Translations under genes and position numbers: made by a program | NCBI GenBank assembly: GCA_938041695.1 | Contig: CALISI010000031.1 | Span: forward strand, 77,851 to 141,850 | Length of the DNA: 64,000 bases | Direction of reading: 5' to 3' | Source of the DNA: an uncultured Actinomyces sp. | GTDB lineage: Bacteria; Actinomycetota; Actinomycetes; Actinomycetales; Actinomycetaceae | Part shown: one piece after another, positions 32,748 through 42,208 of the stretch | How positions within the stretch are numbered: the stretch's first letter is position 1 | How the letters are laid out: each line of letters opens with the position of its first letter | Notes under the pieces: generated by a model | Told to the model about the DNA's origin: nothing | Seen by the model: only the letters and a program-made list of their open reading frames with translations | The model's database searches: none

Positions 32748-34439
32748 ATGGCAACTTCAGTGACCATGCCCGCTCTGGGCGAATCCGTCACCGAGGGCAC
32801 CGTCACCACGTGGCTGAAGCAGGTCGGCGACACCGTCGAGCTCGACGAGCCCATCGTTGAGGTGTCCACGGATAAGGTCGACTCCGAGGTCCCCTCCCCC
32901 GTCGCCGGCGTTCTGCTGGAGATCCTGGTCCCCGAGGATGAGACCGTTGAGGTCGGCACCGAGATCGCGCGCATCGGCGACGCATCCGAGGCCTCGGCTG
33001 CCCCCGCCGCCACTCCCGTTGAGGCTCCCGCTGCCCCTGCAGCCGCACCTGCAGCCCCGGCACCTGTTGCTGCCCCTGCGGCATCTCCCGCTCAGGGCAC
33101 CGAGGTGCGCATGCCCGCTCTGGGTGAGTCCGTCACCGAGGGCACCGTCACCACGTGGCTGAAGTCCGTGGGCGACGCCGTCGATGCCGATGAGCCGCTG
33201 CTCGAGGTGTCGACGGACAAGGTCGACTCCGAGGTTCCCTCCCCCGTGGCCGGTTTCCTCGCGGAGATTCGCGTTCCTGAGGATGAGACCGTCGAGGTCG
33301 GAACGGTCGTCGCGATTATCGCGTCGTCGGCCCCGACCGCCGCGTCGGTAGCAGAGGCTGCGGCACCTGCTGCACCCGTTGCTCCCGCAGCGCCGGCAGC
33401 TCCTGCAGCCCCGGCTGCGCCGGTGGATCCGTTCCCGAATGCCTCGACTCTGGCGCAAACGGCGTCGGCTGCCCCGGTCGTTGAGACTCCCGCTGCCGTG
33501 ACCGGCTCCGCCTACGTCACCCCGATCGTTCGCAAGCTTGCTCGCGAACTCGGCGTCGATGTGGCGACCGTGTCGGGCACCGGCGTCGGTGGCCGTATCC
33601 GTCGTGAGGACATCGAAGCCGCTGCAGCAGCAGCCCGCGCCGCTGTCGCAGCCCCTGTGGCTCCCGCCGCACCGTCTGCCCAGGCTACTTCGCAGCCCGC
33701 AACGGTCCGTGAGCCCTCGCCGCTGCGTGGCACGACCGAGAAGATGTCGCGTCTGCGTCAGACGATCGCTCGTCGCATGGTCGAATCGCTCCAGACTGCC
33801 GCTCAGCTGACCACGGTCATTGAGGTTGACGTCACCAAGGTCGCCGCTGTTCGCGCGCGCTCGAAGGATGCCTTCCTAGCTAAGCACGGCACAAAGCTGA
33901 CCTTCCTGCCCTTCTTCGTCAAGGCTGCAACGGAAGCTCTTGCCTACCACCCGAAGATCAATGCGACTATCAACGACAAGGAGGTCACGTACTTCGATTA
34001 CGAGCACGTGGGTATTGCCGTTGACACGCCGCGAGGTCTGCTGGTTCCCGTCATCAAGAACGCCGGTGACAAGGACATTGCTGGTATCGCAGCATCGATC
34101 AACGACCTGGCTGCTCGCACCCGCGACTCGAAGATTGGCCCGGATGAGCTGTCCGGTTCCACGTTCACCGTGACGAACACCGGTTCGGGCGGCGCCCTCT
34201 TTGACACCCCGGTCCTCAACATGCCGGAGACTGCGATCATGGGTGTTGGCACGATCGTGAAGCGCCCCGTGGTCATGAAGGGCGCCGATGGTGCTGACGT
34301 CATCGCGATTCGCTCGATGGTGTACCTGTCGCTGTCCTACGACCACCGCCTGGTGGACGGTGCGGACGCCTCTCGCTTCCTGATGGATGTGAAGAAGCGT
34401 CTCGAGGAAGGCGCGTTCGAGGCCGACCTGGGTCTCTGA
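32748..34439 (+). CDS. sucB: 2-oxoacid dehydrogenase E2 (dihydrolipoamide acyltransferase), two lipoyl domains
   Basis: 563 residues. Two lipoyl domains (about 1-80 and 123-198) with lipoate on Lys43 and Lys160, each in EVSTDKVDSEVPSP, are joined by long Ala-Pro linkers. The E1/E3-binding domain is at about 255-292 (VTPIVRKLARELGVDVATVS) and the catalytic domain has DHRLVDG with His533. The family is called SucB in actinobacteria, but it may serve pyruvate dehydrogenase as well; the E1 partner is elsewhere. The ribosome site is AGGAG. Confidence 0.93.
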   Translation: MATSVTMPALGESVTEGTVTTWLKQVGDTVELDEPIVEVSTDKVDSEVPSPVAGVLLEILVPEDETVEVGTEIARIGDASEASAAPAATPVEAPAAPAAAPAAPAPVAAPAASPAQGTEVRMPALGESVTEGTVTTWLKSVGDAVDADEPLLEVSTDKVDSEVPSPVAGFLAEIRVPEDETVEVGTVVAIIASSAPTAASVAEAAAPAAPVAPAAPAAPAAPAAPVDPFPNASTLAQTASAAPVVETPAAVTGSAYVTPIVRKLARELGVDVATVSGTGVGGRIRREDIEAAAAAARAAVAAPVAPAAPSAQATSQPATVREPSPLRGTTEKMSRLRQTIARRMVESLQTAAQLTTVIEVDVTKVAAVRARSKDAFLAKHGTKLTFLPFFVKAATEALAYHPKINATINDKEVTYFDYEHVGIAVDTPRGLLVPVIKNAGDKDIAGIAASINDLAARTRDSKIGPDELSGSTFTVTNTGSGGALFDTPVLNMPETAIMGVGTIVKRPVVMKGADGADVIAIRSMVYLSLSYDHRLVDGADASRFLMDVKKRLEEGAFEADLGL

Positions 34440-34456
34440 TCACCGCTTATCACCTG

Positions 34457-34493
34457 TGATGGGGTGGGTCTGCGTAGCAGGCCCACCCCATCA
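34457..34493. terminator. Terminator between sucB and the convergent kinase-like gene
   Basis: Arms 34457-34473 and 34477-34493 pair (TGATGGGGTGGG...CTGC with GCAG...CCCACCCCATCA) with one mismatch and a 3-base loop. Confidence 0.8.
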
Positions 34494-34503
34494 GTATGTG
34501 ACG

Positions 34504-35865
34504 CTAGCCAGCAGAACCCGTCCCCGTGGTGCTCTGCCCATCGTCTGGGGCCACCGGCTCAGCCTTCACGACTTTGCGCGACACGGGATCAACGCGGATA
34601 ACGAGATCTGTTGCTTCTGGTATATCGCGGTTTTCGCATTCATCCGCGCGGCACACCTGAGATGACTGGACGGTGAGTGTTGCCCCCACATCGATTGCGC
34701 CCTGCTCACAGGAGAGCACAGCGACATTGTCAATAGTCGAAGAGAGAGCCGCGACGCGAACACCTTGCGAGCGCATCGTGTCGATTCGGGTAGTGTCCTG
34801 CTCAAGTAGTTCGCCGCCGAGTACCGAGTCGAGAGCAGAGGCGTCACCGTCCACGACGGCACGATCACGCGTCGCGATTGCACGACTAATGAGATCGGTG
34901 AGGGTAGCCGGTTCACACATACTGGATGGGGCGGGCGAGGAAGTCTCCGGGCCCGACGATTGTGTGCCGGGTGCGCTACCTCTGGCATGTAAGGTCCCGC
35001 GCCATGTCCCATACGCCATGATGGCCAGACCTGCCATGATCACAACGAGGCCACCGACGAGAATACTCACCCGCCCCCACCTCCTGATTCGCGGTGCCTT
35101 GCTGCGATGCCCCGCGCCCGGCGAGGAATCGTCGTTGTCATGGTCAGTCACCGTCTCTTCGCGCAGTGCAGCAGCCCGTAGTTGTGCAATCACGCGCTCG
35201 GGATCGACAGGCTCGCGCAGGATGACGTGTTCATCTGTTTCGGCAACCGTTGGGGTTGCACCTGATTGTCCCGAAGAAGCACTATCGAAACCTAAATGTT
35301 CCAGTTCCTCCTCCATGCTCAGCAGTGCCGCGATCTGACGAAGACACTGTCGGTCTCCCGCCGTCCCTGATGTCTCGAGACTCCACCCGGGGGTCCCTTC
35401 GCCGTCACTGATTTCGTCGATGAGGTCGATGATGACGGCTCGACCTTCGGGGGTGATGATGATGTTCGTTGGCGTCAGATCCCCGTGCGCGATTCCCGCG
35501 GCATGTAACGCGCTGACGCCAGCCGCGATCCCGTGAACGATCTGACGCCGCGTTGCGATCGGGCGGAGGTCAGCCGAACCGAGTTCAGAATCGAGAGTTC
35601 GTCCGCGCACATAGTCTTCGATGATTGCCCACCGGCCGTCATCCGAGCGCACGACATCGCGCAGCGCAACAACATGACGCGAACTGATGGATGCCCAGGC
35701 CTTCCAGCGAGCGAGGTTCTGCTCACCGTCACGGGGGGAACGTAAAGCGACCAACGCATCGCCTGCTTCGGTGCGCGTTCTCCACAATGGACCGTTGCTC
35801 CCGATATGGAAGACCTGTCCGATCTCGTATCCGCCGATTTTCATGTTCCCATTGTCCGAATCCAT
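34504..35865 (-). CDS. Membrane protein with a degenerate serine/threonine kinase domain
   Basis: 453 residues. A kinase-like domain covers about 12-235. The glycine loop is weak (GQVFHIGSNG), the VAIK lysine is replaced in LVALRSPR, the catalytic loop reads HGDLTPTNIII, and the metal-binding DFG is DLIDE. Then come a basic linker, one membrane helix (about 268-288, VSILVGGLVVIMAGLAIMAYG) and an external domain of about 150 residues with four cysteines. Loss of Lys and DFG points to a pseudokinase. The start may instead be the ATG at 35844 (MKIGGYEIG). Confidence 0.75.
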   Translation of the reverse strand: MDSDNGNMKIGGYEIGQVFHIGSNGPLWRTRTEAGDALVALRSPRDGEQNLARWKAWASISSRHVVALRDVVRSDDGRWAIIEDYVRGRTLDSELGSADLRPIATRRQIVHGIAAGVSALHAAGIAHGDLTPTNIIITPEGRAVIIDLIDEISDGEGTPGWSLETSGTAGDRQCLRQIAALLSMEEELEHLGFDSASSGQSGATPTVAETDEHVILREPVDPERVIAQLRAAALREETVTDHDNDDSSPGAGHRSKAPRIRRWGRVSILVGGLVVIMAGLAIMAYGTWRGTLHARGSAPGTQSSGPETSSPAPSSMCEPATLTDLISRAIATRDRAVVDGDASALDSVLGGELLEQDTTRIDTMRSQGVRVAALSSTIDNVAVLSCEQGAIDVGATLTVQSSQVCRADECENRDIPEATDLVIRVDPVSRKVVKAEPVAPDDGQSTTGTGSAG

Positions 35866-35934
35866 ATATTGTGATGCAACTCATTTTATAAAGTACCTGG
35901 TCGGACGCGAGCGCTTTTACTTCTCTCCTCTGCG

Positions 35935-35940
35935 TAGAAT
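35935..35940 (+). promoter_or_regulatory. -10 box for a leaderless DUF4191 message
   Basis: TAGAAT ends nine bases before the ATG at 35950, too close to leave room for a ribosome site, which suggests a leaderless transcript. Confidence 0.45.
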
Positions 35941-35949
35941 AATGACGCT

Positions 35950-36642
35950 ATGAGTGAATCGAATCCCCCCGCTAAGAGGCGCTTCTATCAGAATATCCTC
36001 GATGCGTACCGCCTGACAGCACGCACGTACCCTGCGCTCCCATGGATGCTTCTCGGAACAGCCGCTGTGGTGATCGCTATCTTCATGCTGGTGGCCTGGC
36101 TATCGAACACATCGTGGATTGGCTGGCTTGTCGTTGGCCTGATGGGTTCACTGACCGCAGCTCTTGCCCTTCTCAGCTTCCTGGCACGCCGCGCCCTGTT
36201 CTCACAGGTCGAAGATACTGCCGGAGCCGTCAAGGTCGCCCTGTCCCAAATCCAGCGGGGCTGGGTCATCCCCGAGCAGCCTATTGCGTTTACCCGCGAG
36301 CAGGATCTCGTCTGGCGCATCGTTGGACGCGCCGGTATTGTTCTCATTTCCGAGGGTCCGGCCTCGCGCGTTCGCCCGCTTCTGCAAGCGGAAACAAGGC
36401 GCGTGACCAAGGTGATGCGCAACGTCCCAGTTCATCAGATCCAGGTGGGACGCGAGGATGGGCAGATCGCCCTCAAAGATCTCCAGCGCGAGCTGCGTAA
36501 ACTCAAGAACGTCCTGACCCCCGAAGAGGTCCCCCAGGTTTCCGCGCGCATCAACGCTCTACGCTCGGGCGAGCCGCCAATCCCGAAGGGGATCGATCCG
36601 CTTCGCGCTAAGCCGTCGCGCCGCGCACTGCGCGGCAACTGA
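35950..36642 (+). CDS. DUF4191 two-helix membrane protein
   Basis: 230 residues. Two membrane helices at about 30-50 (PWMLLGTAAVVIAIFMLVAW) and 55-78 are followed by a cytosolic domain containing LVWRIVGRAGIVLISEGPASRVRPLL and an Arg-rich C-terminus. This matches the actinobacterial DUF4191 family, often found near lipA/lipB. Function unknown. The start is fixed by the -10 box at 35935-35940 rather than a ribosome site. Confidence 0.85.
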   Translation: MSESNPPAKRRFYQNILDAYRLTARTYPALPWMLLGTAAVVIAIFMLVAWLSNTSWIGWLVVGLMGSLTAALALLSFLARRALFSQVEDTAGAVKVALSQIQRGWVIPEQPIAFTREQDLVWRIVGRAGIVLISEGPASRVRPLLQAETRRVTKVMRNVPVHQIQVGREDGQIALKDLQRELRKLKNVLTPEEVPQVSARINALRSGEPPIPKGIDPLRAKPSRRALRGN

Positions 36643-36653
36643 ACAACCGTTCC

Positions 36654-36684
36654 AAGTGGGCAAGCACTCAGTGCTTGCCCACTT
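36654..36684 (+). terminator. Terminator after the DUF4191 gene
   Basis: Perfect 15-base arms AAGTGGGCAAGCACT (36654-36668) and AGTGCTTGCCCACTT (36670-36684). The one-base gap means the real loop opens a few pairs of the stem. Confidence 0.8.
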
Positions 36685-36712
36685 GTGTATCCACCATCCG
36701 AGACGATCACAC

Positions 36713-36740
36713 AATGCATACTATGCATATGGTTGCATAT
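36713..36740. promoter_or_regulatory. TGCATA-repeat element, copy 1
   Basis: Three TGCATA-type half sites lie in 28 bases upstream of the first binding-protein gene, ending in TATGCATATGGTTGCATAT (36722-36740). The same 19-base core recurs at 37753-37771. It stands out by its AT content from surrounding DNA. It could be an operator, a promoter core, or both. Confidence 0.6.
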
Positions 36741-36785
36741 TGAGTACGCAGTTTCGCTGACACACGGATACCGAGGAACATAATC

Positions 36786-37721
36786 ATGCATACGAAGACA
36801 ATTTTCGCCACACTCGCCATAGCCAGTGCCGTGACAGCCCTGACGGCATGCGCGGACCCAACAACGAGCACGAGCTCGGGAGGTGCGACAACGACGGCGA
36901 CCGCATCGAGCGCGACCTCATACGATATTTCCTCTATCCCCACAGTCGACGAGATCGCAGCACTTGTCCCCGACGATGTCAAAAAGCAGGGCATCCTGCG
37001 CAACGGGGCCTCCACCGGTTATGCCCCTGCTGAGTACATGGATACCGACGGACAGACGCCGATCGGCTACGACATCGATATCAATAAGGCACTCGCACAG
37101 GTGATGGGTCTCAATACTGGAGAGACGAAGCACTCCGAGTTCCCAACGATCATTCCTGCCCTTGGAACAAAGTTCGATGTCGGCATTTCCTCTTTCACCA
37201 TCACGACTGAACGGGAACAGCAGGTCAACATGGTGTCCTACCTGAACGTCGGATCTGCATGGGGTGTCGCCACCGGCAATCCAAAGAACTTCAATCCCTC
37301 CGATCCGTGCGGGACGACGATTGCCGTCCAGACCGGAACGGCCCAGGAGGAATATGTGGCCACACTGTCGGACGCATGCGTCGCAGCAGGAAAGGGGAAG
37401 ATCACCATCATGCCCCACGAGCTTCAGACCGACATCGCCACCAAACTCATCGGCGGACAGTATGATGCGACGCTCGCCGACTCGACCGTCATTGGCTACA
37501 CGAGCACCCAGTCGGGCGGCAAGATCGAACAGATCGGCGAGACCTTCGAATCTGCACCTCAGGGCATCGCGGTCGCAAAGAATGCTACCCAGCTCACCGA
37601 AGCAGTCCAGAAGGCGATGCAGTACCTGATGGATAACGGCTACCTGACAGACATCCTGGCCACCTACGGCGCCGATAATGCGGCTCTCACAACCGCAGAA
37701 CTGAACCCCAGCGTCAACTGA
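36786..37721 (+). CDS. Amino-acid ABC transporter substrate-binding lipoprotein, copy 1
   Basis: 311 residues. Lipoprotein signal with lipobox LTAC (Cys22), a Ser/Thr/Ala linker (23-50) and a family-3 solute-binding domain: ILRNGASTGYAPAEYMD, GYDIDINKALAQVMGL, FDVGISSFTITTEREQQV, TIAVQTGTAQEEYV and YLTDILATYGADNAALTTAELNP. Polar amino acids (Gln, Glu, Arg, His or similar) are the usual ligands. A close paralogue follows, sharing most of the sequence, and one permease/ATPase pair serves both. Confidence 0.92.
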   Translation: MHTKTIFATLAIASAVTALTACADPTTSTSSGGATTTATASSATSYDISSIPTVDEIAALVPDDVKKQGILRNGASTGYAPAEYMDTDGQTPIGYDIDINKALAQVMGLNTGETKHSEFPTIIPALGTKFDVGISSFTITTEREQQVNMVSYLNVGSAWGVATGNPKNFNPSDPCGTTIAVQTGTAQEEYVATLSDACVAAGKGKITIMPHELQTDIATKLIGGQYDATLADSTVIGYTSTQSGGKIEQIGETFESAPQGIAVAKNATQLTEAVQKAMQYLMDNGYLTDILATYGADNAALTTAELNPSVN

Positions 37722-37735
37722 CTCGTGACACACCA

Positions 37736-37771
37736 CGCATAATATGCATTTATATGCATATGGGTGCATAA
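37736..37771. promoter_or_regulatory. TGCATA-repeat element, copy 2
   Basis: Several TGCATA-type half sites precede the second binding-protein gene, including TATGCATATGGGTGCATAA at 37753-37771, which matches copy 1 at 17 of 19 bases. The match lies outside coding sequence, so it is not explained by the gene duplication alone. Confidence 0.6.
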
Positions 37772-37817
37772 TGGTAGCAATCACGGGCTTAGGCCCACTC
37801 CCATCGGAAGGCACATC

Positions 37818-38762
37818 ATGACCATCTCGAAGGCACACGCCCTCATCGCACTCGCAGCTGCCGCTGCACTCCCGCTCACCGCTTGCGAGGACCCGGCATC
37901 GACCAGCTCGTCAACGAGCGGATCGGGCACGTCAGCAACGAGCGCAGCCACGACCTCGTATGACGTGTCGGCCATCCCGACTGTTGACGAGATCGCAGCC
38001 CTCGTTCCCGACGAGGTGAAGGCGCGCGGCACGCTGCGAAATGGTGCATCTGCCGACTATGCCCCCGCTGAATTCCTCGGTGACGACTCACAGACTCCGC
38101 AGGGATACGACGTCGACATCAACAAGGCGCTGGCCAAGGTCATGGGCCTCAGTGAGGGAACGACCAGCCACGCGGAGTTCCCGACGATCATCCCGGCACT
38201 GGGCACCAAGTTCGACGTCGGCATCTCGTCCTTCACGATTACCTCCGAGCGTGAGCAGCAGGTAAACCTGATTTCCTACGTGCAGGTGGGCTCCGCCTAC
38301 GGCGTCGCTGCGGGCAACCCGAAGAACTTCGATCCGACCAACCCCTGTGGCAAGACGATCGGCGTGCAGACCGGTACCGCGCAGGAAGACTACGCGACCG
38401 AGCTGTCGGACAAGTGCGTGGCAGATGGCAAGGACAAGATCACGATCATGCCGCACGACCTACAGACCGATATCACCACGAAGGTCATCGGCGGCCAGTA
38501 CGACGCCACTTTCGCTGACTCGACGGTCATCGGCTACACCGCAAATCTCTCGAGCGGCAAGATCGAGCAGGTCGGCGACGTCATCGAATCCGCACCGCAG
38601 GGCGTGGCCGTCGCCAAGAACGATGAGCAGCTGACCCAGGCCGTCCAGAAGGCCATGCAGTACCTGATGGACAACGGCTATCTCACGGACATCCTGACCA
38701 CCTATGGCGCTCAGGACGCGGCCCTGACCACCGCCGAGCTGAACCCGGCGACGAACGACTGA
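37818..38762 (+). CDS. Amino-acid ABC transporter substrate-binding lipoprotein, copy 2
   Basis: 314 residues from the ATG at 37818 after GGAAGG. Lipobox LTAC with Cys23, low-complexity linker, then the same family-3 binding domain as copy 1 with most residues conserved (TVDEIAALVPDEV, LRNGASADYAPAEF, AEFPTIIPALGTKFDVGISS, VQTGTAQEDYATELSDKC). The pair arose by tandem duplication. It is seven bases before the permease start, so it is the copy directly linked to the transporter; copy 1 may be read from its own promoter. Confidence 0.92.
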   Translation: MTISKAHALIALAAAAALPLTACEDPASTSSSTSGSGTSATSAATTSYDVSAIPTVDEIAALVPDEVKARGTLRNGASADYAPAEFLGDDSQTPQGYDVDINKALAKVMGLSEGTTSHAEFPTIIPALGTKFDVGISSFTITSEREQQVNLISYVQVGSAYGVAAGNPKNFDPTNPCGKTIGVQTGTAQEDYATELSDKCVADGKDKITIMPHDLQTDITTKVIGGQYDATFADSTVIGYTANLSSGKIEQVGDVIESAPQGVAVAKNDEQLTQAVQKAMQYLMDNGYLTDILTTYGAQDAALTTAELNPATND

Positions 38763-38769
38763 GGATCTC

Positions 38770-39732
38770 ATGGCAACCATCAAAGACGGCGTCGAGCTGA
38801 TAGACGCGAAACCTGTTCCGCGCCCCGGGAGGTGGGCGAGCGCCATCGTCGCCGCGATTCTCGCAGCGATGGCCGCCCACGCACTCATCACGAACACGAA
38901 CTTCCAGTGGCAGGTCGTTTTCCAGTGGCTGTTCTCGCGTTCGATCATGCAGGGCGTGCTCTTCACGATTATTCTGACGGTCCTCGCGATGGTGGTCGGC
39001 ACCGCGCTGGCGATCACGATGGCAATGATGCGTCAGTCCGTGAACCCGGTCCTGCGCTGGGTTGCGATGGCCTACATCTGGTTCTTCCGTGGAACTCCTA
39101 TCTACACGCAGCTGATTTTCTGGTCGCTGCTGCCCACGCTGTATCCGACGCTGTCTTTCGGGGTGCCGTTCCTCGGATCGTTGTGGGGTTGGGAGCTGAG
39201 CTTTGATACGGCCACCTATTTCACGCCGTTCTGGATGGCTTTCATCGGCCTGGGCTTGAACGAAGGTGCCTACCTGGCTGAGATCATGCGCGCCGGCCTG
39301 TTGAGCGTCTCGAAGGGCCAGTGGGAGGCTGCCACCGCTCTGGGCATGCCGCGCGGAACGATCTTCCGCCGCATCATCCTGCCGCAGGCGATGCGCGTGA
39401 TTGTCCCGCCGATTGGCAATGAGACGATTTCGATGCTCAAGACGACCTCCCTGGTCTCGGCGATTCCCTTCACCCTTGAGCTCACGTTCATTGCGCGTCA
39501 GCGCGGCCAGGCGACTTTTGCGCCCGTACCTCTCTTGATTGCGGCAGCGATCTGGTACCTCGTTATCACGAGCCTGCTGATGTGGATTCAGTCCTTCATT
39601 GAGAAGTACTACGGCAAGGGGTTCGAGCGCCGCGACAATGCTGGAACTGGCTCGCCCACCACCCCCGCGAAAGACGACGAGGATGATGAGGACAAGACCA
39701 CCACGCTCAAGTTTTTGGATGTGACACCATGA
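38770..39732 (+). CDS. Amino-acid ABC transporter permease
   Basis: 320 residues. An N-terminal helix (about 22-45) precedes the transport domain with [35 protein letters not shown], the EAA loop [24 protein letters not shown] and further helices to about 285. It ends with an acidic, Thr-rich tail. It belongs to the polar-amino-acid (HisM/GlnP) family and would pair with the ATPase whose start it overlaps by 4 bases. A single permease means it functions as a homodimer. Confidence 0.94.
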   Translation: MATIKDGVELIDAKPVPRPGRWASAIVAAILAAMAAHALITNTNFQWQVVFQWLFSRSIMQGVLFTIILTVLAMVVGTALAITMAMMRQSVNPVLRWVAMAYIWFFRGTPIYTQLIFWSLLPTLYPTLSFGVPFLGSLWGWELSFDTATYFTPFWMAFIGLGLNEGAYLAEIMRAGLLSVSKGQWEAATALGMPRGTIFRRIILPQAMRVIVPPIGNETISMLKTTSLVSAIPFTLELTFIARQRGQATFAPVPLLIAAAIWYLVITSLLMWIQSFIEKYYGKGFERRDNAGTGSPTTPAKDDEDDEDKTTTLKFLDVTP

Positions 39733-40502
39733 CGACCACGACACCCATGGTCTCCGTGCGCGGAGTCCACAAGTTCTTCGGTGACCTGCATGTCCTGCGG
39801 GGTATTGACCTGGATATCGCTCCGGGCGAGGTATGCGTGATCCTCGGCCCATCTGGCTCCGGCAAGTCAACGCTCCTGCGTTGCCTGAACATGCTCGAGG
39901 ACATCAGTGCTGGTCGCGTCTTTGTCGACGGGGAGTTGCTCGGCTACCGGGAGGACGACAATGGCGTGCTGCATGAGCGTCACGATAAGGAGATCGCTGC
40001 CCAGCGTTCCCGCATCGGCATGGTGTTCCAGCGCTTCAACCTGTTCCCGCATATGACGGCTCTCGAAAACGTCATGGAGGCCCCGATCCAGGTCCTGAAG
40101 CGCTCGAAGAGCGAGGCACGCGAGCAGGCACTCGAGCTCCTCGATCGCGTGGGTCTGGCTGATCGTGCGGACCACTACCCCGCCGAGCTCTCGGGTGGCC
40201 AGCAGCAGCGCGTGGCCATCGCCCGTGCGCTGGCGATGGATCCGGAGATCATGCTCTTTGACGAGCCGACCTCCGCGCTCGATCCCGAGCTTGTCGGCGA
40301 GGTCCTCCAGGTGATGCAGGATCTCGCGGCGTCCGGCATGACGATGGCTGTCGTTACCCACGAGATCGGTTTTGCCCGTGAGGTGGCAGATCAGGTGGTC
40401 TTCATGGACGGCGGCGTGATCGTTGAGGCCGGCGCTCCCGCCGAGGTCATCGACAACCCGCAGTCGGAGCGCACCAAGGAGTTTTTCTCCAAGGTGCTCT
40501 GA
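39729..40502 (+). CDS. Amino-acid ABC transporter ATP-binding protein
   Basis: 257 residues with Walker [10 protein letters not shown] (about 39-47), Q-loop [18 protein letters not shown], signature [16 protein letters not shown], Walker [15 protein letters not shown] and H-loop VVTHEIGF. This is the GlnQ/HisP type. An acidic insertion [12 protein letters not shown] after the second strand is slightly longer than usual. It is coupled to the permease and is the last gene of the importer operon, followed by a hairpin. Confidence 0.96.
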   Translation: MTTTTPMVSVRGVHKFFGDLHVLRGIDLDIAPGEVCVILGPSGSGKSTLLRCLNMLEDISAGRVFVDGELLGYREDDNGVLHERHDKEIAAQRSRIGMVFQRFNLFPHMTALENVMEAPIQVLKRSKSEAREQALELLDRVGLADRADHYPAELSGGQQQRVAIARALAMDPEIMLFDEPTSALDPELVGEVLQVMQDLAASGMTMAVVTHEIGFAREVADQVVFMDGGVIVEAGAPAEVIDNPQSERTKEFFSKVL

Positions 40503-40517
40503 TCATTATTCGACGAA

Positions 40518-40548
40518 GCCGGGGCTGGGTTCTCCCAGTCCCGGCCTT
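40518..40548 (+). terminator. Terminator of the amino-acid importer operon
   Basis: GCCGGGGCTGGG (40518-40529) pairs with CCCAGTCCCGGC (40534-40545) with one G-T pair and a TTCT loop, followed by CTTTG. Confidence 0.8.
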
Positions 40549-40594
40549 TGTCGCAGTCGCGGTGCCTCGACCGTGGCGCGCAGATGTCGCGCCG

Positions 40595-42208
40595 TCAGGT
40601 CAAGGTGACGAGGTCGAGGTAGCCGTCGTCCCACAGATCCTCATCTGCGTCCGGAAGAAGCAGGACACGCTCAGGATTCAGGGCCGTGACCGCACCGGGA
40701 TCGTGGGTGACGAGGATAACGGCCCCCTCATAGTCGCGCAGAGCGGCAAGGATCTCCTCGCGCGATGCTGGATCGAGGTTGTTGGTTGGCTCGTCAAGCA
40801 GCAGGACGTTGGCGCCCGAGACGACGAGGGTCGCCAGGGCGAGGCGTGTCTTCTCGCCGCCGGACAGGACGGAGACGGGCTTCTCAACGTCGTCGCCTTG
40901 GAAGAGGAACTGTCCGAGAATGTTGCGCACGTGGGTATCGTCGAGCGTGGGGGCGGCCTCGGCCATGTTCTCTCGAATCGTGCGGGTGTCGTCGAGGGTC
41001 TCGTGCTCCTGGGCGTAGTATCCGAGTTTGAGTCCGTGTCCGGGCACGACGCGTCCCGAGTCCGGCTCCTCGATGCCGGAGAGAAGGCGCAGCAGCGTTG
41101 TTTTTCCTGCGCCATTCAGGCCGAGCACAACCACCTTGGAGCCGCGGTCGATGGCGAGATCCACGCCGGTGAAAACTTCGAGCGAGCCGTACGACTTGGA
41201 GAGTCCTTCGGCGGTCAGGGGAACACGCCCGGAGGGAGCAGGATCTGGGAAACGCAGACGCGCCACCTTTTCCTGCGTGGCTTCCTGTCCGGCCTGGGCG
41301 AACAGCTCCTCAGCACGGCGCAGCATCTGCTGGGCGGCCACGGCCTTTGTGGCCTTGGCACGCATCTTTTCGCCCTGCGCCTTGAGATGCTCGGCCTTCT
41401 TCAGCGCATTGGCGCGCTCCTTACGCCGACGACGTTCGTCTTCCTCGCGCTGCTTAAGGTACGCCGCCCACCCGAGGTGGTAGATGTCGATCTGGGCGCG
41501 GTTTGCATCGAGGTAGAACACCTGGTTGACCGTGTCGCCGAGGAGCTTGACGTCGTGGGAGATGATCATGACGCCGCCGGGGAACGTCTTAATCCAGTCA
41601 CGCAGCCACACGATCGAGTCGTGATCGAGGTGATTCGTGGGCTCATCCAGGAGGAGTACATCCGCATCGGAGAAGAGCACGCGTGCCAGCTCGACGCGGC
41701 GACGCTGGCCGCCAGAGAGGGTATCGAGGGTCTGGTCGAGGACGCGGTCCTCGAGACCGAGGGAATGGGCGATCTGCGCCGCCTCGGCGTTGGCAGCCCA
41801 CCCTCCGGAGTTCGTAAACTGCTGATCGAGCTTGACGTAGCGCTCCATGGCACGCTGCTGCCGCGCGCCCTCGGTCGTCGACATCTCGTGTTCGGCCTTG
41901 CGGATGCGCGCGATGATCGAGTCGATGCCGCGCACAGAGATGATGCGATCGCGGGCCTTCATCTGTGGGTCACCGACGTGAGTGTCCTGCGCGAGGTAGC
42001 CGATGGTGCCGTTGGAGGTGATGGTTCCGGTGTGCTCGGCGGCGCCGCCGCGATCAGCCTCGCCTGCGAGCAGTCGCATCGTCGTTGTTTTACCGGCGCC
42101 ATTACGGCCGACGAGACCAATGCACATGCCTTTATCGACACGGAAACTTGCGTGGTTGACGAGCTCACGGGCACCGATACGCAATGAGAAATCCTGGACG
42201 TTAATCAC
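40595..42208 (-). CDS. ABC-F family ribosome-associated ATPase
   Basis: 537 residues, two ABC domains and no membrane segments. Domain 1 has Walker A GRNGAGKT, LSGGQRRRVELARVL and LLLDEPTNHLDHDS; domain 2 has GLNGAGKTTLL, LSGGEKTRLAL and LLLDEPTNNLDPAS. The linker (about 265-320) is rich in Lys/Arg/Glu and can form the P-site tRNA interaction coil. Housekeeping translation factors and antibiotic-protection proteins share this plan, and sequence alone does not separate them; no resistance context is seen. Confidence 0.93.
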   Translation of the reverse strand: MINVQDFSLRIGARELVNHASFRVDKGMCIGLVGRNGAGKTTTMRLLAGEADRGGAAEHTGTITSNGTIGYLAQDTHVGDPQMKARDRIISVRGIDSIIARIRKAEHEMSTTEGARQQRAMERYVKLDQQFTNSGGWAANAEAAQIAHSLGLEDRVLDQTLDTLSGGQRRRVELARVLFSDADVLLLDEPTNHLDHDSIVWLRDWIKTFPGGVMIISHDVKLLGDTVNQVFYLDANRAQIDIYHLGWAAYLKQREEDERRRRKERANALKKAEHLKAQGEKMRAKATKAVAAQQMLRRAEELFAQAGQEATQEKVARLRFPDPAPSGRVPLTAEGLSKSYGSLEVFTGVDLAIDRGSKVVVLGLNGAGKTTLLRLLSGIEEPDSGRVVPGHGLKLGYYAQEHETLDDTRTIRENMAEAAPTLDDTHVRNILGQFLFQGDDVEKPVSVLSGGEKTRLALATLVVSGANVLLLDEPTNNLDPASREEILAALRDYEGAVILVTHDPGAVTALNPERVLLLPDADEDLWDDGYLDLVTLT

